A stretch of DNA of 12,514 nt from an uncultured Nitrospira sp. (GTDB taxonomy: Bacteria > Nitrospirota > Nitrospiria > Nitrospirales > UBA8639): assembly GCA_902500695.1 (NCBI GenBank), contig CABVRQ010000058.1, positions 1,647 to 14,160 on the forward strand, read 5' to 3'. Both the position numbers and the translations under genes were made by a program. A model generated the notes under the pieces. That model had not been told where the DNA came from. It saw only the letters and a list, made by a program, of their open reading frames with translations, and made no database searches. Below, piece by piece: positions 7,375 to 12,514 of the stretch; within the stretch, counting starts at the first letter, position 1, and each line of letters opens with the position of its first letter.

Positions 7375-7662
7375 GTGATAGGCGTTAGAGAGCTGAAGAA
7401 CAATCAAGAGAAATTTTATCGTTTTGAGCAGCAGGTCCATGTTAGGAAGGTTTCAGGGACCACGGTCGAAAAATTCGCCCAGCATTTTCAAGAATGTTTT
7501 CAAGAAGTGGAGGTCTCTGTTGATTGCCTTGAGCCTTTTGATGACTCACTCTCTGCCATGGACGCGACCCCGGTCGATCATGTGGAAAGGCCTTCGTTTC
7601 ACCCTCAGCGATTCCATTTAGTTCCAGGCAGGAGTGGTGCCGAACGAAGATGTGGAGGATGA
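7375..7662 (+). CDS. Uncharacterised 95-codon open frame, doubtful
   Basis: No family is recognised. The frame from a GTG at 7375 encodes a soluble, mildly acidic polypeptide with Cys41, Cys51 and Cys93. A credible stretch runs from about residue 12 to 70, for example EKFYRFEQQVHVRK and VEVSVDCLEPFDDS. The GTG sits immediately after AGGA, too close to serve as its ribosome site, so the start is weak. The frame is continuous with the 40-residue membrane protein upstream except for one TGA at 7360-7362. Its last 29 bases overlap the zinc-ribbon gene in another frame. It may be a real small gene, the tail of a gene interrupted by TGA, or non-coding. Confidence 0.4.
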   Translation: MIGVRELKNNQEKFYRFEQQVHVRKVSGTTVEKFAQHFQECFQEVEVSVDCLEPFDDSLSAMDATPVDHVERPSFHPQRFHLVPGRSGAERRCGG

Positions 7663-7891
7663 TCAAGTCCAGGCCAAGGCGCCGAGGCCATTTTGTCGCA
7701 GGTGTTTGAAGCGATTGGTGGGGAGAATTCGCGTTCAGGTTTCAGGTGTTCCAGCGCAATGCCACAAGTGTGGACTATCCTGGAGCATACATGAACTCGA
7801 CTATCCAGAAATGTTCTTTTGGGAGGTCAAGCCCATGGTGTATGGCATGCTTGATCGAAAAGTGAGAATGAGTCGAAAGGTTCAATGCTAA
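7634..7891 (+). CDS. Small zinc-ribbon protein
   Basis: This is an 85-residue protein from a GTG start; no ATG is available upstream of the motif. Cys21, Cys24, Cys43 and Cys46 form a C-X2-C-X18-C-X2-C pattern (FCRRCLKR and AQCHKCGLSW), a typical zinc-ribbon spacing. The intervening loop is basic. An acidic N-terminal 15 residues and a C-terminal segment with FFWEVKPMVYGML flank the ribbon. AGGCAGGA just before the GTG can serve as the ribosome site. Zinc ribbons of this size bind nucleic acid or proteins; nothing here decides between these. It overlaps the 3' end of the preceding frame by 29 bases, in another frame, as genes in a translationally coupled set often do. The DUF2628-like gene downstream also starts with a zinc ribbon. 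Confidence 0.62.
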   Translation: MVPNEDVEDDQVQAKAPRPFCRRCLKRLVGRIRVQVSGVPAQCHKCGLSWSIHELDYPEMFFWEVKPMVYGMLDRKVRMSRKVQC

Positions 7892-7920
7892 GTCTTCATG
7901 GTGAGTGTAAAGGAGTACAG

Positions 7921-7983
7921 ATGGAGTCTGGTGATTTTTTGCTACCAGACAGAACTTGTGTGGGTGTAGTTGGGATGCTATAA
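7921..7983 (+). CDS. Possible 20-codon leader peptide
   Basis: An ATG at 7921 has the best ribosome site in this part of the window (AAAGGAG, then a five-base spacer) and opens a 20-codon frame, MESGDFLLPDRTCVGVVGML. It ends at TAA 7981-7983, nine bases before the ATG of the DUF2628-like gene and in the same frame. That downstream ATG has no good ribosome site of its own, so ribosomes finishing the short frame could reinitiate there. A seven-base-pair hairpin lies within the frame. It may be a leader peptide, a tiny gene or chance. I see no run of one amino acid's codons as in classical attenuators. Confidence 0.35.
   Translation: MESGDFLLPDRTCVGVVGML
7926..7950 (+). promoter_or_regulatory. 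7-bp perfect hairpin inside the short leader frame
   Basis: GTCTGGT (7926-7932) and ACCAGAC (7944-7950) are exact reverse complements around an 11-base loop containing six consecutive T. It lies 42 bases upstream of the DUF2628-like start. No T-run follows the stem, so termination is unlikely on the plus strand. Confidence 0.45.
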
Positions 7984-7992
7984 CCGACCACT

Positions 7993-8694
7993 ATGCTTCC
8001 TTGCCCTTCCTGTTCACAGGACAATCCGGATACCGCGAACTTTTGTTTGCAGTGTGGACAAGCACTTGGTTCCCCTTCTTCGGAGACTGCCCCAGAGGTC
8101 AATTCTGAGGGACCCGGGGTCAGGACACCTCCCACTCAATCCCAATTGTGGGAAACGTTCATCGGTCCAAGTAAATCCATTCAATTTTCCGTCAAGACCG
8201 GGTGGGTGTGGCGCTCGGCTTTTTTGTACTACAAAGAAAAGTTTGAAAATATTGAAACCCCTCAAGGTCCACGATTTGCGCTCAGTTGGAACTGGCCCGC
8301 CGCGCTGTTTGATTCGTTTCTTTGGTTTTTATATCGAAAGATGTATCTGTTTGCATTGTTATACGCTGTGGCCCCGGCTCTGGCCATTTTTATGACTGGG
8401 GATGTGATGGTGGGAATTGTGTCAAGAATATTGGCAGGAGCCAGCGCGAATTACTTGTACTATTGGCATGTGAAAGACAAGGTACAGAGAATTATGGCGA
8501 TGCCCAATCTTGATGATACTGGTCGTGCTCACCTCATTCAGGAGGAGGGTGGAGTCCAACCTTATGTCCTCTGGCTTGGGGTGGTGCTGCATATGCTGAT
8601 GCTTGGTTTATTAGTGGCGACGATTGTGCAAGGGCCTCCGGTGGAGGATCCTCTTGGTGGAACGGAAGGACGGCCTGTTCAAAAATTCTTTTAG
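7993..8694 (+). CDS. Zinc-ribbon membrane protein, DUF2628-like
   Basis: The 233-residue protein opens with a zinc ribbon, Cys4, Cys7, Cys18 and Cys21 (C-X2-C-X10-C-X2-C, ending FCLQCG). A polar linker follows (about 25-65), then a DUF2628-like membrane region. The family hallmark is an aromatic run, FALSWNWPAALF followed by LWFLYRKMYLFALLY, at about 96-124. Membrane helices are likely at about 117-135, 137-158 and 190-213. Between them is a cytoplasmic loop YYWHVKDKVQRIM, which resembles the family's feature of helices separated by a short basic segment. The molecular function of DUF2628 proteins is not established. The start lacks a clear ribosome site and may depend on the short frame just upstream. 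Its stop overlaps the stop of the convergent gene by four bases. Confidence 0.82.
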   Translation: MLPCPSCSQDNPDTANFCLQCGQALGSPSSETAPEVNSEGPGVRTPPTQSQLWETFIGPSKSIQFSVKTGWVWRSAFLYYKEKFENIETPQGPRFALSWNWPAALFDSFLWFLYRKMYLFALLYAVAPALAIFMTGDVMVGIVSRILAGASANYLYYWHVKDKVQRIMAMPNLDDTGRAHLIQEEGGVQPYVLWLGVVLHMLMLGLLVATIVQGPPVEDPLGGTEGRPVQKFF

Positions 8695-9545
8695 GAGAGA
8701 GAATTGGGATTCTTGATGGTTGGATGGCCCTGGGATTGATTTGAGGCGGTCTGCCAATTGAACCAGGCTCGAAACCAATCATAATCAGATTGGTAGGCGG
8801 TAGATTTGGCGTCCCCCTGTTTTCCTTTTTCCGTCAAGAGGGTGTAGGTCCTGGGCCAATTTTTTGTCCACCAGGATTTGAGGGCTTCAGGTGAGCAGGG
8901 CTGATCGTCTGACTGAAAAATATTTGCGGCATCAACAATCTGGGCGATGAGCTTCCAAGCTCGATCTTTTCCCAAACCCAAATTTCGAAAATGTTCCCGT
9001 AATAAAAAGACTACCCATAATTCGGCACTGTGTTTTTTGTTGTGCTTAAATGGTTGTGTTTGACGAAGGGGAATCGGGTCAAAATTTTTGATGATTGAGG
9101 TATAATCGGGGCCTCCATACTCTCCCACCACTTCTGCAATACCCTCTAACATGTTGGCCAATTCGACTTCAACTTCCGATCGGGGGGAGTCAGCGGGCAT
9201 CGCTAGCGGACTAGGTGTCGTGAGCATATCAATGACGGGCTTGAGTTCTCTGAGGCGACCGACTGCAGCCTTGAGGATACGTTCCGACTCCAACCAATAG
9301 TCGGAATCGTTTTTGGCAGTTCGTTCCTGTCCTGCGGGGGGAAGGACCGCGGGAATCCAATGCCGGATGAGTGTAAATAGGATATAGTCCAGATCACCGC
9401 CTTCCTGAGCTGCCCGATCCAAGGCATTTTGCGGCCCAAGGCCTTGGCGGAAAAACTGTTCTGTTCGATCTGCGACGCCATGTCGGCCAGCCAATGCGGT
9501 CCACCAGCGTGCGAATTGTTCCAATTTATGTTCGTCAGAGGCCAT
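8691..9545 (-). CDS. Uncharacterised protein, about 284 residues
   Basis: I do not recognise a family. From the ATG at 9545 the protein has 284 residues, is soluble and mostly helical, and has many Trp residues (for example FARWWTALAG at 11-20, WFRAWFNWQ at 257-265). Charged segments lie in the middle, including EVEVELANMLEGIAEVVGEY (124-143). No metal, nucleotide or catalytic motif stands out. The C-terminal 20 residues look disordered. The frame stays open upstream to a GTG at 9647, which would add 34 residues with a hydrophobic stretch but would leave only 26 bases before the divergent gpmA start. Neither start has a visible ribosome site, and part of the extension (KFFTFFRYD) looks protein-like, so the N-terminus is uncertain. 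It is convergent with the DUF2628-like gene. Confidence 0.72.
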   Translation of the reverse strand: MASDEHKLEQFARWWTALAGRHGVADRTEQFFRQGLGPQNALDRAAQEGGDLDYILFTLIRHWIPAVLPPAGQERTAKNDSDYWLESERILKAAVGRLRELKPVIDMLTTPSPLAMPADSPRSEVEVELANMLEGIAEVVGEYGGPDYTSIIKNFDPIPLRQTQPFKHNKKHSAELWVVFLLREHFRNLGLGKDRAWKLIAQIVDAANIFQSDDQPCSPEALKSWWTKNWPRTYTLLTEKGKQGDAKSTAYQSDYDWFRAWFNWQTASNQSQGHPTIKNPNSLS

Positions 9546-9673
9546 ATCGTATCGAAAGAAGGTAAAAAATTTCTGGTCATGGTACGATTCGGTGCGAAGC
9601 AATGCAAGCAAGAATAGGTCGCATAACAATGCTGAAGAGGCAATCACGAGAGGGAACGAGGGAGGATAACTAG

Positions 9674-10279
9674 ATGGCTCAGTTGGTGTTAATTCGTCAT
9701 GGCGAATCTCAGTGGAATCTGGAAAACCGTTTTACGGGCTGGGTCGATGTTCCATTAACTCCGAAAGGGGAGCAAGAAGCCCGCGATGCGGGTAAGAAGC
9801 TTAAGGACTTTCGATTTGATTGTGCATTTACCTCGGTGTTGATGCGCGCCAAGGAAACCCTACGATTGGTTCTGGAAGAAATTGAACAGACGACGATTCC
9901 CATTGAGGAAAACAAAGCGCTGAATGAGCGGATGTATGGAGAGCTGCAGGGGCTCAATAAAACAGAAACGGCACAAAAATATGGCGACCAACAGGTGAAG
10001 ATTTGGCGGCGGAGCTTTGATGTGCCTCCCCCTGGGGGTGAAAGCCTGAAGGATACTGCCGAACGAGTCCTTCCCTACTATGAAAATCGGATCCGGCCGG
10101 CTCTATTGGCAGATAAAACGGTCTTAATCGTGGCCCATGGCAATAGTTTGCGGTCATTGGTTATGCAATTAGAGCAATTATCAAAAGAAGCCGTGCTTGA
10201 ATTGAATATTCCGACGGGTGCACCATTATGGTATGAATTGGCCACATCAGGGGAGGTAACCGGCCATCGATATTTGTAA
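9674..10279 (+). CDS. gpmA: 2,3-bisphosphoglycerate-dependent phosphoglycerate mutase
   Basis: This cytoplasmic enzyme interconverts 3-phosphoglycerate and 2-phosphoglycerate in glycolysis and gluconeogenesis, through a phosphohistidine. The 201-residue protein is a compact dPGM of the histidine phosphatase superfamily, shorter than the roughly 250 residues of E. coli GpmA. LIRHGESQWN carries the phospho-accepting His9 with Arg8. FTGWVDVPLTPKG, Arg58 (SVLMRAKET), Glu85 in LNERMYGELQG and the second catalytic His155 in VAHGNSLRSL complete the active site; they match E. coli His11, Arg62, Glu89 and His184. LNERMYGELQG and FTGWVDVPLT favour true mutase over a generic phosphatase. A GGGAGG ribosome site precedes the ATG. 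It is divergent from the unknown gene to the left. Confidence 0.95.
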   Translation: MAQLVLIRHGESQWNLENRFTGWVDVPLTPKGEQEARDAGKKLKDFRFDCAFTSVLMRAKETLRLVLEEIEQTTIPIEENKALNERMYGELQGLNKTETAQKYGDQQVKIWRRSFDVPPPGGESLKDTAERVLPYYENRIRPALLADKTVLIVAHGNSLRSLVMQLEQLSKEAVLELNIPTGAPLWYELATSGEVTGHRYL

Positions 10280-10283
10280 GTGA

Positions 10284-10336
10284 GCCAAAGCGCCTTGCCA
10301 AAATCTCTAAAACGCAATTTCAAGGCATCATTTGGC
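10284..10336 (+). promoter_or_regulatory. Two-armed hairpin downstream of gpmA
   Basis: Outer arms GCCAAA (10284-10289) and TTTGGC (10331-10336) and inner arms GCCTTG (10292-10297) and CAAGGC (10321-10326) are nested exact complements. They are separated by a small internal loop (two and four bases) around a 23-base apical loop. The element starts five bases after the gpmA stop. No T-run follows, so it is not a standard terminator; it might protect the gpmA mRNA 3' end or act on the next gene. Confidence 0.5.
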
Positions 10337-10370
10337 GGAGGAAATTGCTTTATACCTGTTTGGTTGAATC

Positions 10371-10760
10371 ATGGTCGTCATTTTTCTTTTCTTTATTGCC
10401 GGGTTGTGGATGGCCGATGGTGTGGCCTTGTTGATTGCGCCGGAACGCATGATTGCCACACTGCGACAGTCGCTGATTGTGGCGCCAGGGTTTATAAAGT
10501 GGGGCGGCGTTGCAGCCTTATTGGGTCTTCTTCTGTTATTCGGAACCAGAGGAGTTCCCTACCAACCTCTTTGGATAATCGTGGGCCTGAGTATGGTTGC
10601 GAAGGGCATTTTCCTGTATGCCGGATCTGATCGTTGGCGGTTACGGATTGTCAAATGGTGTTTAGAGCGGGAGCTAGTCGATTATCGCATTTGGGGACTG
10701 GGGTTATGTGCCATTTCTGTCTTGCTTTTAGATGCGTTGGGCTGGGGAAAAGGACCGTAG
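10371..10760 (+). CDS. Small four-helix membrane protein, unknown function
   Basis: The 129-residue protein is almost wholly hydrophobic. Helices lie at about residues 2-22, 39-58, 67-84 and 106-124, with short charged turns between them (APERMIATLRQS at 24-35, GSDRWRLRIVKWCLERELVDYR at about 85-106). It is therefore an inner-membrane protein with both ends probably on the same side. I cannot name the family with confidence; the size and layout recall small DUF2065-like proteins. An in-frame TGA two codons before the ATG rules out an upstream start. A GGAGG sequence lies 29 bases upstream, too far to serve this ATG. It follows gpmA by 91 bases on the same strand and may share its transcript. 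Confidence 0.7.
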   Translation: MVVIFLFFIAGLWMADGVALLIAPERMIATLRQSLIVAPGFIKWGGVAALLGLLLLFGTRGVPYQPLWIIVGLSMVAKGIFLYAGSDRWRLRIVKWCLERELVDYRIWGLGLCAISVLLLDALGWGKGP

Positions 10761-10831
10761 CTTGTTGAAATGGTGAGGACAATCTGATGCGGCTATGCCA
10801 AAATCATCACGAATCACGATATTGAGGGCAT

Positions 10832-11125
10832 ATGACAGATAGTGATCGGGAGAAGCTGTGCGCTACCTGGCAGGTTCATCAATCTATGGATTGGCCGGAC
10901 GGGTTGGGGAGTCATGAAGGGCAACTCATGACGTTGGATACAGTCATTGGAGGATGTTTGACCTATTACGTTGACGAATGTCATCTTGATGAACCACGGA
11001 TTGAAATCTTACGTGATTGTCTTGCTGAGCTGGAATCTATCGTCCCCGACCTAACTGAAGCCACGAGTGAATATTTCAGACGCTTGCAATTTCTTGGCGT
11101 GACCCTTCTTCAAGATTTTTCCTAA
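10832..11125 (+). CDS. Uncharacterised 97-residue acidic protein
   Basis: I recognise no family. The protein is soluble and acidic (many Asp/Glu, few Lys), with predicted helices at about residues 32-50 and 54-72 and a C-terminal helix 76-95. It contains Cys10, Cys42, Cys50 and Cys63, whose spacing is not a metal-site pattern. WPDGLGSHEGQLMTLDTVIG in the first third looks the most conserved-like. GAGGG lies three bases before the ATG, a short but usable ribosome-site spacing. It stands between the small membrane protein and the Mrp-type ATPase on the same strand, with 71 and 192 bases on either side. Confidence 0.65.
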   Translation: MTDSDREKLCATWQVHQSMDWPDGLGSHEGQLMTLDTVIGGCLTYYVDECHLDEPRIEILRDCLAELESIVPDLTEATSEYFRRLQFLGVTLLQDFS

Positions 11126-11242
11126 ATCCATTTCGACCTTTCCTTTCGCTCTTTCCGGTCATTTTCCGTTGAATACTGAATGAGCCTTCTTTATGGACAA
11201 TTAAGGCTTTCTGACTTTCATGGAAATGGTTTTTTGACTGGT

Positions 11243-11272
11243 TTGACGCTGGAAAAAATGCTGTGGTACCGT
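11243..11272 (+). promoter_or_regulatory. Candidate sigma-70 promoter for the Mrp-type ATPase gene
   Basis: TTGACG (11243-11248) matches five of six -35 consensus bases. Eighteen bases later TACCGT (11267-11272) is a poor -10 box but is preceded by TGG, as in an extended -10. Transcription would start about 40 bases before the ATG at 11318, inside the longer open frame that begins at 11180, which argues against that longer start. Confidence 0.3.
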
Positions 11273-11317
11273 GGTTGCTGGTTTCTACCTATTGCCTGTC
11301 ACAGTAAGGTACCGACA

Positions 11318-12238
11318 ATGAGTCAACAAAATGACCTGAAAACGATTCTGAATAAACTTCATTATTCCGACGATGCCAAGGTGGTGGCGCAGATTTCGGC
11401 CCAGACCAAATCGGTCATGGCACGGATGAAGGGTATTCGCCGCAAGGTGGTGGTGATGAGCGGCAAGGGCGGGGTGGGGAAAAGTATGACCACCGTGAAT
11501 CTGGCGTTGGCCTTCGCGCGAATGGGCCAACGGGTGGGATTACTGGATGTGGATATTAATGGGCCTTGTGTCCCTCAAATGCTGGGGATGCGCGGGAAGG
11601 GCTTATTGGATACCCCGGAAGGGGCGGTGCCGCCGACCGGTCCGTTAAATATTAAAGTGGCGTCGATGGATTTTCTCCTACAAGAAAACGCCCCGGTGCG
11701 GTGGAAAGGTCCCATGGACCTGAGCCCGGTTTGGTTGGGTATGACCGAAATGAATGTGATTCGGGAATTTCTCTCCGACATGGTTTGGGGGGAATTGGAC
11801 TATTTGTTGGCCGACCTGCCCCCAGGAGCGGCAGCCGATAAGCCACCCCTCTTGGCTGGACTCATTCCTGATTTAGCGGGGGCGGTGGTGGTGACGACGC
11901 CTTCCGAGGTTGCCTCGAATGTCGTCCAAAAATCCATTGCCTATGCCCAGGAACTGGGTATTGAGATTTTGGGGGTGGTTGAGAATATGAGCCAGTACCG
12001 CTGTCCCTCCTGCGGGGAAGAAAGCCCCTTGTTTGAGGGGGATACCGATTCCATGTGTGAGGCATTGGGTTTGCCGCTCTTAGGACGCATTCCCTTTGAT
12101 CGAAATTTTGCCCGCACCTTTGATAAGGGGGAACCGATCCTGGATGGAGACAATCCCACAGCAGCCAAGTATCAGGACATTGCCAAAAAAGTTCATACAT
12201 TGTTGGATTATCAACAGGTTTTAGACGGGAAAGTGTAA
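11318..12238 (+). CDS. Mrp/NBP35-type P-loop ATPase (Fe-S cluster carrier)
   Basis: Members of this family (Mrp, ApbC, NBP35) bind ATP and carry 4Fe-4S clusters to apo-proteins in the cytoplasm, usually as dimers. I use the ATG at 11318 (AAGG eight bases upstream), giving 306 residues; a start at 11180 would add 46 residues of non-family sequence. The deviant Walker A GKGGVGKS is at residues 49-56 with the signature Lys50. Switch I is DVDINGP (77-83) and the Walker B/switch II region is LADLPPG (164-170). The cluster-binding pair is Cys229 and Cys232 in RCPSCGEE. The N-terminal DUF59/MIP18 domain of longer Mrp proteins is missing; only about 40 residues precede the first strand. Switch II reads PPGAAADKPP, whereas most relatives have PPGTGD. 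A zinc-ribbon protein gene follows 49 bases later. Confidence 0.93.
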   Translation: MSQQNDLKTILNKLHYSDDAKVVAQISAQTKSVMARMKGIRRKVVVMSGKGGVGKSMTTVNLALAFARMGQRVGLLDVDINGPCVPQMLGMRGKGLLDTPEGAVPPTGPLNIKVASMDFLLQENAPVRWKGPMDLSPVWLGMTEMNVIREFLSDMVWGELDYLLADLPPGAAADKPPLLAGLIPDLAGAVVVTTPSEVASNVVQKSIAYAQELGIEILGVVENMSQYRCPSCGEESPLFEGDTDSMCEALGLPLLGRIPFDRNFARTFDKGEPILDGDNPTAAKYQDIAKKVHTLLDYQQVLDGKV

Positions 12239-12287
12239 CGGCTCGAAGCGATCGTTGGCTTTCGCCGACGTTCAGAAGGGAAACGAT

Positions 12288-12514
12288 ATGAAATTTGTCT
12301 GTCTCAAATGCGAAACCTATATGACTTTTGAAAAAGTCGAAAAACCTGCTGAAGGCTCACTAGGGGTCTTTTTTGAATGCCCTTCCTGCCAATCGCGGTT
12401 TTCGATGGTGACCAATCCAGGCGAGACCCAGATGGTCTCCTCTTTAGGCGTCCAGTTGGGTGGGAGAACGGAAGCGCCCAAACCGTTAGAAATGACTCGT
12501 GGAGGGTTAGAGGA
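12288..12514 (+). CDS. Zinc-ribbon protein, N-terminal part (possible PCP-reductase-domain protein)
   Basis: The gene runs off the right end; 75 codons are visible. AAGGG a few bases before the ATG is the ribosome site. Cys5 and Cys8 (FVCLKCETYM) and Cys31 and Cys34 (FECPSCQSRF) form a C-X2-C-X22-C-X2-C zinc ribbon near the N-terminus, followed by SMVTNPGETQMVSSLGVQLG and a polar Pro/Gly-containing linker. In Nitrospira-type genomes I recall Mrp-like ATPase genes followed by such a ribbon fused to a PCP_red (PF08369) domain; that domain would lie beyond the window and I cannot confirm it. It probably shares a transcript with the ATPase 49 bases upstream, which suggests a role with that Fe-S carrier. 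Confidence 0.78.
   Translation, partial: MKFVCLKCETYMTFEKVEKPAEGSLGVFFECPSCQSRFSMVTNPGETQMVSSLGVQLGGRTEAPKPLEMTRGGLE

Noticed and set aside
9203..9643. 146-codon minus-strand frame overlapping the unknown 284-residue gene
   Set aside because: It is a shifted reading with irregular composition; the longer frame is better supported.
10280..10630. 116-codon frame after gpmA
   Set aside because: It overlaps the four-helix membrane protein in another frame and covers the hairpin region; its translation shows no coherent pattern.
11180..11317. Upstream extension of the Mrp ATPase by 46 codons
   Set aside because: The extension has no family similarity or ribosome site and covers a candidate promoter; ATG 11318 has AAGG at good spacing and gives normal family length.

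Overview
The window is bacterial chromosome with ordinary housekeeping and accessory genes. It comes from a Gram-negative-type (diderm) organism, because it carries an MlaA lipoprotein that needs an outer membrane. Base composition is moderate, near half G+C by eye. The gene mix (DUF2868 plus GTPase pair, a second RpoD-like sigma factor, compact GpmA, a small Mrp/NBP35 ATPase followed by a zinc-ribbon protein) reminds me of the phylum Nitrospirota, perhaps a marine Nitrospira-type nitrite oxidiser. That assignment is inference from gene content and rests on no search.

Bases 1-4036 are read leftwards. In transcription order they hold mlaA (outer-membrane lipid asymmetry), an AI-2E family permease, a DUF2868 membrane protein and the first 42 codons of a DUF3482-type GTPase. 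The last two overlap by four bases and look translationally coupled. All four products are membrane or membrane-associated proteins, but gaps of about 180-215 bases separate the first three, so a single transcript is not assured.

Bases 4037-4612 form the longest non-coding stretch, a divergent control region between mlaA and a 540-residue RpoD-like sigma factor (4613-6235). It holds a bulged hairpin in the mlaA leader and a perfect dyad just ahead of the sigma gene. The sigma gene converges on a pentapeptide-repeat protein (6314-6988) whose 28 repeats alternate almost strictly between Leu and Phe at the central position.

Bases 7171-8694 are a rightward run of small poorly known genes: a 40-residue membrane peptide, a 95-codon frame of doubtful status, an 85-residue zinc-ribbon protein, a possible 20-codon leader peptide with a hairpin, and a zinc-ribbon DUF2628-like membrane protein. 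The last converges on an unrecognised 284-residue protein (8691-9545, minus strand), and the two stop codons overlap.

Bases 9674-12514 are read rightwards: gpmA (glycolysis/gluconeogenesis), a two-armed hairpin, a small four-helix membrane protein, a 97-residue unknown, a Mrp/NBP35-like Fe-S ATPase, and the start of a zinc-ribbon protein running off the window. I see no tRNA, rRNA, insertion sequence, CRISPR array or convincing intrinsic terminator. No obvious new defence or mobile system is present. The most unusual items are the pentapeptide ladder protein, the small-ORF/zinc-ribbon cluster, and the structured non-coding elements.
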